In this document: positions 37,924 to 47,681 of the stretch, piece after piece
Layout of the letters: every line of letters begins with the position of its first letter
Numbering within the stretch: the stretch's first letter is position 1
Source of the DNA: Methylumidiphilus sp963753955
GTDB lineage: Bacteria; Pseudomonadota; Gammaproteobacteria; Methylococcales; Methylococcaceae
Assembly (NCBI GenBank): GCA_963753955.1
Contig: CAVWEM010000024.1
Span: 1 to 64,000 of the forward strand
Length of the DNA: 64,000 nucleotides
Direction of reading: 5' to 3'
Made by a program: the position numbers and the translations under genes
The notes under the pieces: generated by a model
The model's database searches: none
Seen by the model: the letters and a program-made list of their open reading frames with translations, nothing else
What the model was told of the DNA's origin: nothing

Positions 37924-39549
37924 TCAGCCTTGGCGCGTTGTTGGTTCATTGGCAAGCATATCCTGCCCTATCGAAACCAAGGGCAGCGTCACCGTGAACG
38001 TGGTGCCTGCATTTTCGGCGCTGGCCACCGCGATCTGGCCGCCGTGCGCTTTCAAAATCGACCGCGCCATCGGCAGCCCCAGCCCTGAACCGTCCTCACA
38101 TGACTGGCGGGCGCTCGTGCCCCGGAAGTGGCGGTCGAAGATGCGTTCCAAATCTTGCGCGGGTATGCCGATTCCTTGGTCATGGAGGGAAAATATAGCC
38201 TTCTGGCCGTCAACGCGCAGGACGGCGGCGATGTGCCCACCGGGATTGGAATAGCGGCAGGCATTGTCGCCCAAAATGAACAGCACTTGCCGCAGCCGCT
38301 GCCTGTCGCCTCGCACCCATACCGGTGAGGCGGGCGCGTCCACTCCGACAGAAATTGCGCTTTCTTGGGCCATGACATGGAAATCCTCGACCGCACCGGC
38401 TACCAGCTCGGCCAGATCCAGCCTATCCCATTCTAATGGGAGCTTGGCCGTTTCGGCACGGGCGAGAAACACCAAGTCAGTCACATATTTGCCCAACTGC
38501 TCGGACAGTTCGGCAATGCGCTGCAAGGCATCCTTGTATTCCTCGGCGTCCCGTTCGCGCCCGCGCAGGGTCACTTCCGCCTCGCCCCGGATGACGGTGA
38601 TCGGGGTACGCAGCTCGTGGCTGATGTCGGCTAGGAACTCGCGCCGTTCGGTGTCCATGCGCTGCAATTCCGCGTTCAACTGGTGCAGTTCGACGGTGCG
38701 CTCGGCCACCCGCTGCTCCAGCACGGCGTTCGCCCCCCGCAGCTTTTCTTGTTGGCGTTCCAGTTCGCCGGCCATCTGGTTGAAGTGCGCGGCGAGGTAG
38801 CCGAACTCGTCCCCTGTGGCTAGGGCGATGCGGTAGCCCAAATGGCCGGAGGCGATTGCGTCGGTGCCTTGCATCAAGGCTTCGATAGGCTTCCTGACAC
38901 CACGCAGCAGCACGATGCCGGATGCGAGGCTGAACAGCGTGGCGACCGATGCGGTGAGAATGGCGATCCAACGGGATCGGCTAACCAAGGATTCAAGTCT
39001 TTCTTGGGCCGCGCGGGCTTTTTCGCGTTCGGCACCGATGGCCGCGTCAATCAGCGGCTGGAATTTCCCGTCGATCTCCTCTTCCGAGGATTTTGACAGG
39101 ACTTGCGCCGCCTCTCCACGCTTGCCCTGTCGGTGTAGGCTCTCAATCTCGTCGAACCGATATTCGCTGGCTTCCAGGAATGCGGTGAAACGGGCCACCC
39201 GTTCCAGTTCGGCGGGCTTGGATTGCCATTCTTCACTGTTGCTCGCGCCGACCGGTGGCCGCACCGCGCTGCCCCTCAAAGCCTCCATGGCCGTGTACAA
39301 CCGCTGTTTCGAGGATTCCACCCCGGCCTCTGCTGCCGGGTTGTCTGTTGCCAGCCTGTCCATGCGCTGCTTGAAGTGGCGGTAAGCCTCCTGGGACAGC
39401 CGCTCGTAATGGTCGAAGGCCTCATACGCCGACTGGCTGCGCTGGAAATTCATGGCCACATGGCCGGATATCCAATAGAGCATCTCGCCCAGGAACAAGA
39501 CGAAGCAAAACGAAACGCCGATGACCGCCGCCAGCCGGAAACGGAACAT
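37924..39549 (-). CDS. Membrane sensor histidine kinase with HAMP
   Basis: 541 aa. First membrane helix (LAAVIGVSFCFVLFLGEMLYW), a helical periplasmic sensor (about 30-210), second helix (WIAILTASVATLFSLASGIVLL), HAMP (GVRKPIEALMQGTDAIASGHLGYRI in the usual place), coiled coil, HisKA with REFLADISHELRTPITVI (His about 320) and HATPase with ILGDNACRYSNPGGHI, HDQGIGIP and GSGLGLPMARSIL. All catalytic boxes are present. The OmpR-type partner lies 19 bases downstream. Upstream are a lipoprotein and a sensor protein in the same operon. Confidence 0.9.
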   Translation of the reverse strand: MFRFRLAAVIGVSFCFVLFLGEMLYWISGHVAMNFQRSQSAYEAFDHYERLSQEAYRHFKQRMDRLATDNPAAEAGVESSKQRLYTAMEALRGSAVRPPVGASNSEEWQSKPAELERVARFTAFLEASEYRFDEIESLHRQGKRGEAAQVLSKSSEEEIDGKFQPLIDAAIGAEREKARAAQERLESLVSRSRWIAILTASVATLFSLASGIVLLRGVRKPIEALMQGTDAIASGHLGYRIALATGDEFGYLAAHFNQMAGELERQQEKLRGANAVLEQRVAERTVELHQLNAELQRMDTERREFLADISHELRTPITVIRGEAEVTLRGRERDAEEYKDALQRIAELSEQLGKYVTDLVFLARAETAKLPLEWDRLDLAELVAGAVEDFHVMAQESAISVGVDAPASPVWVRGDRQRLRQVLFILGDNACRYSNPGGHIAAVLRVDGQKAIFSLHDQGIGIPAQDLERIFDRHFRGTSARQSCEDGSGLGLPMARSILKAHGGQIAVASAENAGTTFTVTLPLVSIGQDMLANEPTTRQG

Positions 39550-39554
39550 CCGGG

Positions 39555-40184
39555 TCAGTTTCCGTCGCCGACTTCATCCAGCTTCTGTTCCATGGTCCGG
39601 ATGGCTTCCAGCTTGTCCCGCAGCAGGCGGGCTTCGACGTCCTTTGCCACCTTGCCGCCCTTGGGCCTGCCGGGATTCTTCGCCCCCTTGGAACCCAGCA
39701 AGCTTTGCAGCGATTTCTGTTTGCGCTCCAAGACAGCCAGCTTTTTCGACAGGCCAAGCATGCGCCTCAAGGCATCCTTTTGCACGGCAACCAAACGGCG
39801 CACCCGATCATCAGGGAGACTGTCCACGGGGAGGGCGTCCACGCCGTCCAAAATTTTAAGTGTGTCGCCGCAGGCGTCGGATAGCAGGCGACCGGTCAGC
39901 AGATGCAATTGGATACCCGCGCCAGAAGCCTCTTTCTGCCGCTTGAGCAAAACTCGGCACACCTCGGCGCGTTCGGAAGCGCTTTTTCCGCTCAAGCTGG
40001 CTCCGAAACTCAGCAATTCATCCAAGTCTGCGCGGGCATAAAGATCGTCATGGCGCTCTTCGACGGGTTGCTCTGGTCCTGGCTTGACCTGGGTGCAACC
40101 AGCCAGCAACAACAGGATCATGGCCAAGCTGGCTGGCCGTCTCGGAAGCCAAGACGATAAATGGATAGTCAAAGCGCTCATCAA
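39555..40184 (-). CDS. QseG-like lipoprotein
   Basis: 209 aa with a lipobox (LAMILLLLAGC, Cys about 29) and a helical body rich in Lys/Leu, ending in a coiled coil (ARLLRDKLEAIRTMEQKLDEV). In GlrK/QseE operons a lipoprotein (QseG/YfhG) sits right after the kinase; here it follows a GlrK-like sensor with a 4-base overlap, which is the main reason for this name. Sequence similarity itself is weak to my eye. Confidence 0.6.
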   Translation of the reverse strand: MMSALTIHLSSWLPRRPASLAMILLLLAGCTQVKPGPEQPVEERHDDLYARADLDELLSFGASLSGKSASERAEVCRVLLKRQKEASGAGIQLHLLTGRLLSDACGDTLKILDGVDALPVDSLPDDRVRRLVAVQKDALRRMLGLSKKLAVLERKQKSLQSLLGSKGAKNPGRPKGGKVAKDVEARLLRDKLEAIRTMEQKLDEVGDGN

Positions 40185-41146
40185 GCCTCGTCGGCCAGAG
40201 GCAGTTCAAGCGGGATTATTGCCTCTTGCCTGTCGGGTTCGGTGCGTGGTTTGACGACGATCCGGTCATAGATGTTTTCTTGCCCCAAGTTCTGATTTCC
40301 GTCCACATGCCGATTCGCCCCTACCCGAATGTTTTCCAAGGCCGTCCCGGCATCATCGTGCGTAGCGGATTGCTTCAAGGCGTCCAGTTCCAACAAGCGT
40401 GTCCGAAGCGATTCGAGGATGCCGCCTAGTCGGCGGAGATCCGAAGGCCCGGCGACGTGGATCGGATTTGCGAGATTCCCCGAACCCAGCCTGCTGATAG
40501 ACGAATCCAGTTGCCGCATTGACCGGCCCCAAAAGGCCAGCAGTATGCCGACAAAGACAACGGAAAACCCCAGCAGCGCCCCGACTTTGCTTAAAAGCGC
40601 TTGCTCGCGGGATTCCGATTGCTGGCGCAGTGTGTTGAATTCACGGTCGATGTGGCTTTCAAATTCGCGGGACAGGGTGTTGGAGGCTTCTCTAAGCCCA
40701 AGAAAGGCTTCATCAGCCGGCAGCTTGGGATGGTTTTCCGCTTCCGAGCCGACGATCTGCTGATAAATCAACTCTTCCTTCTCGGTGAGTTCGTTGGCCA
40801 GCAGGGCGATTTTGTTGTCCAGCGGCAATTCCAGCAACTCACCCAAGGCTTGCTTGAACGATGCCCTCGCCGCATCATAGGATTTGCGCTCGTAAGGCCG
40901 GCGCAGGGCCGGATCGGCCAGCAGGACAAACAACCGGGCTTTCCGCTCGATGTCAGCGGTTTTCTGCAAAACCAAACGGATTGTTTTCGTCTGTTCAAAG
41001 ACGTGGGCATCCATATTCCTGCCCAAGGCCGCTGTTTCACGCATGGCAATGACGGCGTACAAGACGGCGGCAAGCAAGGGAATAATGGCAATGCCAAACC
41101 CAAAAGCAATAATCGATTTCAAGGAAAAGAGATGGGGAAGTTTCAT
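40181..41146 (-). CDS. GlrK/QseE-like sensor without kinase domain
   Basis: From ATG 41146 (MKLPHLFSLKSIIAFGFGIA) 321 aa. Two membrane helices flank a helical periplasmic sensor, then a HAMP-like segment (LGSGNLANPIHVAGPSDLRRLGGILESLRTRLLELDALK). At this point GlrK continues into HisKA, but here the sequence diverges (SATHDDAGTALENIRVG) and stops about 65 residues later. The kinase core is missing. The start at 41224 would add 26 atypical residues. It may signal through the separate kinase encoded downstream; that is inference. Confidence 0.7.
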   Translation of the reverse strand: MKLPHLFSLKSIIAFGFGIAIIPLLAAVLYAVIAMRETAALGRNMDAHVFEQTKTIRLVLQKTADIERKARLFVLLADPALRRPYERKSYDAARASFKQALGELLELPLDNKIALLANELTEKEELIYQQIVGSEAENHPKLPADEAFLGLREASNTLSREFESHIDREFNTLRQQSESREQALLSKVGALLGFSVVFVGILLAFWGRSMRQLDSSISRLGSGNLANPIHVAGPSDLRRLGGILESLRTRLLELDALKQSATHDDAGTALENIRVGANRHVDGNQNLGQENIYDRIVVKPRTEPDRQEAIIPLELPLADEA

Positions 41147-41177
41147 TGAATTGGGGCGGCTGGTAACACGTCGCCAA

Positions 41178-41594
41178 TCAAAAGGCCGGGCGGCTGTCCA
41201 GATAGTCGGAGGGGGAAAAGGCAAGGCCGGGAAAGGCTTGCAACACAGGGGGGTCTGCCGTGACCAGAGGAATATCCAGCATCTCGGCCAAACCGACGAA
41301 CTCGCAGCCGTAAGACGGACAGCCAGAGGCTAGGGATAGTTCGAGGACGCGCTCGTGGCTGGCAGAAAACGGTGCCTGTTCCAGCACCGCCTCGGCTTCG
41401 GCCATATAAGCGGCGGCATCTTTCAGGCTCATCAGCCCCCGCCGCAAATGACCCGCCAGCACGTTCTTGAATTCCAAGAAGAGCAGCCCCGGAACAACCC
41501 AACGGCTGTCCTTGGTCAGCACCTCCTCGGCACGGTGGTCGGCGTTGCCCGGCAGTAGCAGGCAGACGGCCAGATGCGTATCGACCACGATCAA
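41178..41594 (-). CDS. PIN-domain toxin (VapC/FitB type), one acidic residue replaced
   Basis: 138 aa from a TTG at 41594 that overlaps the antitoxin stop (TTGA): LIVVDTHLAVCLLLPG (first Asp), VPGLLFLEFKNVLAG (Glu), then SYGCEFVGLAEMLDIPLVTAD. In typical members the third motif reads YDCEFVALA; here the Asp is Gly, so metal binding may be weakened, although the following Glu and the last Asp remain. It is expected to act as a ribonuclease if active. Paired with the antitoxin directly upstream. Confidence 0.8.
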   Translation of the reverse strand: MIVVDTHLAVCLLLPGNADHRAEEVLTKDSRWVVPGLLFLEFKNVLAGHLRRGLMSLKDAAAYMAEAEAVLEQAPFSASHERVLELSLASGCPSYGCEFVGLAEMLDIPLVTADPPVLQAFPGLAFSPSDYLDSRPAF

Positions 41595-41833
41595 AGCCGA
41601 CCCTCGCGCTTGAAGCGGTCGATGTCTTCTTGGGCGACAGGTTGGATAGGGTGACGTTCTTGGATGCCGCGAATGGACGCCAACATCCCTTCCGGACTGC
41701 GGCAAGTTGGCGTGAATTGGGCTTCAAGCAGCGACAGGATCTCCGCAGTCACGCTGCGGCGATGGCTTTGCGCGGATTCGCGCAGGCGCTGGTGAAGTTC
41801 ATCCGGGATGTTTTTCAGCGTGATGCTGACCAT
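41591..41833 (-). CDS. FitA-like ribbon-helix-helix antitoxin
   Basis: 80 aa. The N-terminus MVSITLKNIPDELHQRLRES followed by HRRSVTAEILSLLEA is an Arc/FitA ribbon-helix-helix; the C-terminal tail (DIDRFKREGRL) is the usual toxin-binding part. It would repress its own operon together with the toxin. Start at ATG 41833. Confidence 0.87.
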   Translation of the reverse strand: MVSITLKNIPDELHQRLRESAQSHRRSVTAEILSLLEAQFTPTCRSPEGMLASIRGIQERHPIQPVAQEDIDRFKREGRL

Positions 41834-42022
41834 AAAGCTTGCTTTTTGGTTGCTTTGAGCAACCTATGCTAATGCATAAGCCAAGTTTATGCCATCCCCC
41901 AAGATCCAAGGGAAGAGCATCGGCGGCTTGGTGCTGCCTGGATCGGCTAACCAGCGCCCTTGTTGCGCGGCACAATACCGTGGGTGGCTATCAAGACAGA
42001 GTGGCGATCTGGCTTTCTAACG

Positions 42023-42376
42023 CTATGCCTGACTTACTTGCTTTTCGTTGATGCGAAACATAAAGAGGATACGCCGAACCAACCGACCAGAAAAAACTGG
42101 GAATCTGAAAAGCAAAATCATGGATGAAACCACGATGGACATTGCGCCTGTGACCCAATGTCCACCACTGAAGTAGCCAAGTGCGAGCATCGAAAATGCA
42201 AGAGATGCAACAACGGGGACATATGCCCGAAAGCCTCCACCTGTTTCGTACATAACAACACCACAAATCGGGCAGATATGTTGTGTTAGCGTATGTGAGA
42301 ATACGTTTCCATAAACATACCAAAGGCGAGGTATAACCTTCGCACCGCATCCACAAGTTACTGTTGTATGATTCAT
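42023..42376 (-). CDS. Small zinc-ribbon membrane protein
   Basis: 117 aa. An N-terminal putative zinc ribbon (TCGCGAK ... HICPICGVVMYE) precedes two membrane helices (VPVVASLAFSMLALGYF and GAMSIVVSSMILLFRF). I do not recognise a family. It stands alone between the toxin pair and the IS5-like element. Confidence 0.6.
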   Translation of the reverse strand: MNHTTVTCGCGAKVIPRLWYVYGNVFSHTLTQHICPICGVVMYETGGGFRAYVPVVASLAFSMLALGYFSGGHWVTGAMSIVVSSMILLFRFPVFSGRLVRRILFMFRINEKQVSQA

Positions 42377-42582
42377 AGCCGTTCCGATACTGTGTTGCCG
42401 CGTTAATTATTTACTTTGGGTGACTTGACGGTAGTCTGTAAAATCAATTTATAGTCACGAATTTTAAAACCAAATATCAAATTGTTTTATTTGATATCGT
42501 GACTTTTGCAGTGGATTTTTCTGTATTAGGACGCCCGTATCTAGACACAGCCTGCCCCATTAGAGTTGTTCCCGGTGTTAAG

Positions 42583-43532
42583 TTAATGATTATAGGCTAT
42601 TTTTAGGTTCCAAAGACCCGCCGGAACCCAAAAAAGGAAATCAATGAGCCAGTCCAGGTGGTTTCTGATCCGATGGGTCAGGCAATGGAAAGCCTTCATC
42701 CCGCCGATGGCGTGTTCCACGGAAACGCGGGTTCCCGCATGCTGCCGGTTATGTTTGACCTGCGCGGCGGTCAGTTTCGGCTTCGGGTTGTTTTTAGATT
42801 TCTTCGGCCTTTTGTGTGGAAGGTTTATCTTGGATTTCACGCCATAATCTTTTTGCGCACCTTGGAACCCAAGGTCGAGCCACAGATTCACTCGATGGAA
42901 CCATTTCAGTTTTGGGTCGAATACCTTTTTCATGAGCTTGTAGTCGTGGACGCTGCCGGCGAAGACGCAGAAGAGGAAAAGGATTTTCCGGTGCAGGGTC
43001 GTGAGGACGAGCGCCTGGAGCGTGTGGCGTTTTTTTTTCCGCTGAAGCGGGCCTTCTGGAGTTCCCCGTCCTGCGGCCTGACGCAGGCGCACTCCATCCC
43101 GTCGATGATGACGTCGCCATATTTATCGACGAGTCGCAGGAACTCCTCGGGAGTCCCAGGCGACCGCTCAGGGAGCACGCCGAGGTCCGACAGGCTCCGC
43201 AGCAAGACGGGCAGGAGTTTCTCCACATGGTTGTGGGCATGCCCCGAACTGAAGCCGAAAAGGAAGCCCAGCACGTCGAAGGTGGGGTATGTCTTGAGGT
43301 AATACAAAATGAAGAAAAGCTTCTTCCCGGGCGTGTCGAGATGGCCTTTTGGCCCGCCCGTTGGAACCTGCTTGATTTCGCCCTGCCGACACCTTTCCAG
43401 TTGGACGGCATCGTAGGCCGCCGCGAAGGCCGCAAGGAGGATGTTGAATTTTGGCAGGCTCATGCCGATGACGGACTTAATCTTGCGGTCATGCTTCTTG
43501 CCATCCAGCTTTTTAAATCTTTCGAAGGCCAT
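42583..43532 (-). CDS. IS5-family transposase, probable programmed -1 frameshift
   Basis: The first frame (ATG 43532) has the helix-turn-helix part (FDVLGFLFGFSSGHAHNHVEKLLPVL) and DVIIDGMECACVRP with the first catalytic Asp. At an A9 run on the coding strand (43030-43038) the second frame, one base back, continues KKKRHTLQALVLTTLHRKIL, FAGSVHDYKLMKKVF, LWLDLGFQGAQKDYG and VSVEHAIGGMKAFHCL, ending at 42583. Several IS5 groups use such slippage, so the fused protein of about 316 aa is probably made and the element is likely intact. Confidence 0.8.
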
Positions 43533-43571
43533 GGGTTGTCTATTTTCTGTAGGGTATGGATACCCTATAAT
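42583..43571 (-). mobile_element. IS5-like insertion sequence
   Basis: Near-perfect 12-bp ends ATTATAGGCTAT (42589-42600) and ATACCCTATAAT (43560-43571, one mismatch when inverted) flank a two-frame transposase. The right-hand side abuts the truncated end of the ICE traG gene. I could not identify a target duplication. Confidence 0.75.
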
Positions 43572-43611
43572 AAGGCAGTATTAAAAAAATTAACAGGGTC
43601 GGGAACAAGTC

Positions 43612-45082
43612 TATTATCCTGCCCACGCCTGATACCGGCTTGGCGGCACCCTTGCCGACCGGATCGCTAACCGAAGCGACCAACCCCACAGAGGCGAGCG
43701 TGTGGCCTGCCCAGCCGATGACGGCAAACCAAACCAAGGGCATACCGATGTACATCAGCCCGGCCACTGTGTTGGCGATCAGCACCGAGACATTCTGGTT
43801 GCCGTTGAACACATGCCGCCACCATTCGATCCCCAAGGCTTGGATCATCGCGCTATCCACCCAGGTGGCGAGCGCCCACAAGGCGGTCAGGAAACGGATG
43901 GCGAAGATCCCCAGCGATGCCAGCAGCACCGACTGCATGGAGAAGGACGAAAACACCAGCAGGAACGGCAGGCAGAGGTACACCGTCATCAGGATCAGCG
44001 ACTGGCCGATGGGCGCGGCTTGTTTGAGCGCGTAGACCGTCGAGCGCTGCTCCACCGCGTTGATGGCCGTTCCAACCCCCGGTGATGGCGCTGATAAAGG
44101 TTCCGGCATCCTCGGTTCGGTAATTCGCCACCGTGGCCTTTTGCGCCTGCACATAGAGTTTGCGGATTTGGTCGTCTTGGACGGATTGGGCGGTGCTTCC
44201 ATTCGTCTGCGCGGTGACGGTCGTCACAATCCCATTCAACAGCCCCGAGTCGATTTGCTGCACCAGCCGCCGCCGCAGCCCTACGGTTTCGCTAGTCCAC
44301 CATTCATAGCAGGTGGGCTTGCCCCAGCCAGAGGATGAGCTGCCGCCGTATTCTGCGTCCCTGGTCGGGTCAAAGGGAAAATTGGGGATTTCGCGGTGCG
44401 CCCGCATCGCCAAGTTGATGTTCGCGTTGTTGTAATACCCGTCCGTGTCCTGGAAATACTGCGACCCCGGCCAGTCGATGTCGTCGGGCCGGTAATTGGC
44501 GGGAAGGGGCTGGCCTAGGCTGATGAATTGGCTACGCGCACGGAGGAAGCAATCTTGGTAAAAATCGTCAAGCTGCGCTTTTAGGTCGAGGTCTTTGATG
44601 ACGGTGTTGTCCATCCGGTAGTTCAGCCGCCGCAAGTCACCCTGGCAAGGCGTCGAGGCCACGGCGGCATTGGCGAAGCCCGCGCTAACCGCCATCACCG
44701 CCCGCCACCATACCGGCACCATCGCCTGGTTGTTGCCGAGTTGGAACGTGCTGTCGTAGCCGGTGCCGGAGTTGCCGCCATTGACCGTCGCGCCGCCGCA
44801 GGGGGCGGTGTAGGTGAGGTCGGCGGATTGTAGGTTGACCACCGGCGACCCCGCCAGTGCCGCGACGGTCAACATCGCCGCCAATTGGACTTCCATGCCG
44901 CGTATCGACGCCGCCGCGCCCTCCATGCCGTTTTTCTCCCAAGTCGTGGCGAAGTTGCGCACGATCAGGGCAAGGAACGGCAGGTACGCCAATCCCGTTT
45001 CCGCCAGCGTGGCCCACAGCTTGTCGTAGAGTATCCAGCCCAGCAGGGTGGTGTAGAGATCAATCGCCGAACCGACTTCCAT
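43612..45082 (-). pseudogene. traG: TraG N-terminal-domain mating-pair protein, frameshifted and truncated
   Basis: It begins MEVGSAIDLYTTLLGWILYD with several membrane segments typical of the ICE TraG family, an inner-membrane mating-pair and entry-exclusion component. At about 44088 a G5 run carries one base too many; the frame continues as GVGTAINAVEQRSTVYALKQ and QALGIEWWRHVFNGNQNVSV to GKGAAKPVSGVGR near 43612. After that the sequence becomes AT-rich and unrelated, next to the IS5-like element, so the C-terminus is lost. Confidence 0.83.
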
Positions 45083-45106
45083 CTTTTGCGTCTCCGCTTA
45101 GGGGTA

Positions 45107-45487
45107 TTAACCGGCCAACAGCCGCATGAACACGGCGTAACCGTTTTGAACCAGGACGAGTTCCACGACGGCCAGCCAAAGCGCCACCCGCCAGCGCAGG
45201 CCGAGCATGAAGGCCGTCCGCCGCTCCGGCCAGCGCTGACGCTTGCCTAAGAAGGCGATGCCCTGCGGCCAGAAGCCGACGGCAGTGGCCATGAGGGTGA
45301 TTCTGATCCCCATGAACCAAGGGGACGCCGCCCGCAATCCGCCATCGACGGCATCCAGTCCGCTTTGCTCCACCTGCCGGGCCAACAAGATGCCTGTCAA
45401 GGTCGCCAACACCACGAACAAGCCATTCAACGCCACAAACCAAAACAATCCTGGCTTCCAAGTTTTGGATGAGGATTTGGATTTCAT
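45107..45487 (-). CDS. Small ICE membrane protein
   Basis: 126 aa from ATG 45487 (MKSKSSSKTWKPGLFWFVAL) with two to three membrane helices. It sits between TIGR03755 and traG, where PFL-type ICEs carry a conserved small membrane protein of this size. Exact role unknown. Confidence 0.7.
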   Translation of the reverse strand: MKSKSSSKTWKPGLFWFVALNGLFVVLATLTGILLARQVEQSGLDAVDGGLRAASPWFMGIRITLMATAVGFWPQGIAFLGKRQRWPERRTAFMLGLRWRVALWLAVVELVLVQNGYAVFMRLLAG

Positions 45488-45515
45488 GCGATGCCTTTCC
45501 GGTTGGTCATTCTGG

Positions 45516-46904
45516 TCACTTGGGAACCGCGCCGTTTTCCACCGGGCGGGTATCGTTCGTGCGTTGCCCCGGCACCGCGCCGCCCCGCTCGTCGATCCTG
45601 CCGCCCATTTCCAGCACCGCCCCGGCGGTGTTGGCGAACAACTCCTTGCGGACGCGGGTTTCGTAAAGCACTTGGTCGATCTCCCGGTCGATGATTGCCA
45701 CCATGCGCTGGATCTCCGTGCCGGCGGCGGAGGCGAAGACATGAGGCTCCTGATAGCCGGTCAGCAACAGGCGGCGCAACATCATCGCCCGCTCCACATT
45801 GGCGGCGGTGGCCTGCTCGGCGGCCAGCTTGCCGATCACGACCGAGCGTTCTTGGGGTTGGAGTCGGCGGATCGTCTCGATCACGTCGCGGTTCAACTGC
45901 GTGCCGGGGGCCGACACCTTGGCGAGGTCGTCTGCGGTCGGCGCGGTGCTGCCGTCCACCAGCTTCGCTAGGGTCGCCATGCCGTCCTGCCGGTCTTTTT
46001 CGATCTTCGGCCCAAGCCCATGGCCCGGCACGGCTTGGCGGTCGGCGTTGTTCTTGGTTTCGATCTTCACATCACCCAGTACCGCTTTGGCGTAATCGAC
46101 CGCTTCGGCGGGGGTTTTCCAGACCTGCGCCACGCGGGTGTCGGACTGGCCCGCATTGCTGCTGGTGGGACTGTTGCCTTGCTCGATGTTGTAACCCGCC
46201 TTGACCACATCGGAGACGATCAAAATTGGTGGCTGGTTCTGACCGCCCGCGTTCTGACCGCCCACCCAAGGCACCCCGCCGTCGCCGCCTTTGTTATCGA
46301 CGACGCCCAGCGCTTGCAACACATCGACACTGCTGCTGCCGCTTTGCGATTGGCCCATCTGGTCACGCCAAGTGTAGGACTTGGAAAGCGTCAGCCAGTG
46401 GTCGTAAGGGTTCGAGCCGTGGGCGATGTCGGATTGCATCTGCTCGCAACTTTTGGTCGCCAAAGAGACCGAAGCATTAGCGTAGGACAGCAGTTGCTGG
46501 TAAAGCTCGTATAGCCCCGGCGAGGCGCGTTGCAGGATCAAGGCGGGGGCGCTGGCTATCGCGCTGCTGGCGGCGTTTACCAATACCGACTGGATGTTTT
46601 GCGCGGCATTGTTCAGCGTGTTCGCCAGCCCAAGAACCGGGTTGAAGCTGCTGCAATTGAAGCCCAGCCCCAGGTTCACAGATCCGCCGATGGTGGCGCT
46701 GGTGACATGGGCGTTCAATGGGGCCATGACCGCATCCGCGCCGCCGATCTTGTAATACCAGCGGCTGTCGCTGAACGTGCCGCTGGTCAGGGCGGCGGCG
46801 GGAACCGGCAGGCCACACGCGAGGATCAGCGCCACTGCGATGCCCAACCGGGCCATGCGCCTAAACAGGCGTCCAAAAGGGAAAAGATTCATCAACACAC
46901 TCAA
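45516..46904 (-). CDS. ICE protein, TIGR03755 family
   Basis: 462 aa exported protein. Signal peptide (MARLGIAVALILACGLPVPAAA) then SRWYYKIGGADAV, NLGLGFNCSSFNPVLGLANTLN and a long helical C-terminus, matching the PFL_4711/TIGR03755 family. It is thought to be a periplasmic part of the conjugative type IV apparatus. The gene appears intact and lies just downstream of the TIGR03756 remnant. Confidence 0.85.
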   Translation of the reverse strand: MSVLMNLFPFGRLFRRMARLGIAVALILACGLPVPAAALTSGTFSDSRWYYKIGGADAVMAPLNAHVTSATIGGSVNLGLGFNCSSFNPVLGLANTLNNAAQNIQSVLVNAASSAIASAPALILQRASPGLYELYQQLLSYANASVSLATKSCEQMQSDIAHGSNPYDHWLTLSKSYTWRDQMGQSQSGSSSVDVLQALGVVDNKGGDGGVPWVGGQNAGGQNQPPILIVSDVVKAGYNIEQGNSPTSSNAGQSDTRVAQVWKTPAEAVDYAKAVLGDVKIETKNNADRQAVPGHGLGPKIEKDRQDGMATLAKLVDGSTAPTADDLAKVSAPGTQLNRDVIETIRRLQPQERSVVIGKLAAEQATAANVERAMMLRRLLLTGYQEPHVFASAAGTEIQRMVAIIDREIDQVLYETRVRKELFANTAGAVLEMGGRIDERGGAVPGQRTNDTRPVENGAVPK

Positions 46905-46908
46905 TCCT

Positions 46909-47425
46909 TCAAGGATAGGGAAACACGTCGATAGCGCCGAGGAAGACGCCCTTGATCTGGCAGCAGGAGTAGGGACGCCAGAGCGTCCAGGCGTAATCGC
47001 CGCCGGACGCGACTTTGCCTCCGGCCCAACCGCTCACCGATACCGTGTCGTTGGTGCCGAAGGACTCGCACTGTGCGGCCATGGCCGGCGTCATCATTTG
47101 CCAGTCGCCGGTCTTGTCGTTGCCCTCCTCTAGCGACTCGGGCCGCCACACCAGCTTTTCGTCGGCCTCGAAAATCCCGCCGCTTTCGAGTTCCTGGTAG
47201 ATGTGCGGTTCCGACCCGCGTGTCACGATGTCGCCGACCCGCTGCGCGGCCACCGCCGCCGCCTTGGGTTCGTCGGTCTGGGTGATCCAGCCGGAGCGGG
47301 GATAGACCGACCCCCACGTATTCAAAGGCCAGTTGCCGATTTCCCACCTACCGGCGACAATGGCTTTCAGGTAGGCCACTTCGGGCAACTGGCAACGCCA
47401 GCCGATAGTGTGGGGTTTGGCTGTT
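46909..47425 (-). pseudogene. ICE protein TIGR03756 family, N-terminus lost
   Basis: Only the C-terminal half remains: WRCQLPEVAYLKAIVAGRWE, IGNWPLNTWGSVYPRSGWIT, AAAVAAQRVGDIVTRGSEPHIYQEL and the final YSCCQIKGVFLGAIDVFPYP. The family is about 310 aa; the first about 140 residues, including the Cys-rich part, are gone. Coding similarity stops near 47425, where the cargo block with the P-loop ATPase begins. Confidence 0.8.
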
Positions 47426-47598
47426 CGGTTTGTGCAATGCCGGGGATGCCGTGGCATCAGGAAGCCCCGTCGCGCTTGGGGTCGGCTTTGGGAGATTAGG
47501 CTAATGAGCGCATTTTGTCCTGTAGTCGGAGCACAAACGGGCGGCACTCCCTGCCATGATCTATCATTGGTCTAAATGTCCTGTACGGTTTCGGAAAA

Positions 47599-47651
47599 AA
47601 TATCTTTTTTGAGATATTCAACAGTAGTGCCACACAGGTTCTACCTATAAT
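47599..47651 (+). promoter_or_regulatory. Candidate operator and -10 box of the cargo ATPase
   Basis: AATATC (47599-47604) and GATATT (47613-47618) form a perfect inverted repeat with an 8-base spacer. A TATAAT at 47646-47651 lies about 30 bases before the ATG at 47682. No good -35 box fits. A repressor site near the promoter is inferred. Confidence 0.4.
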
Positions 47652-47681
47652 AATGTAAGAGACCATTAAACTTGGTGATAT

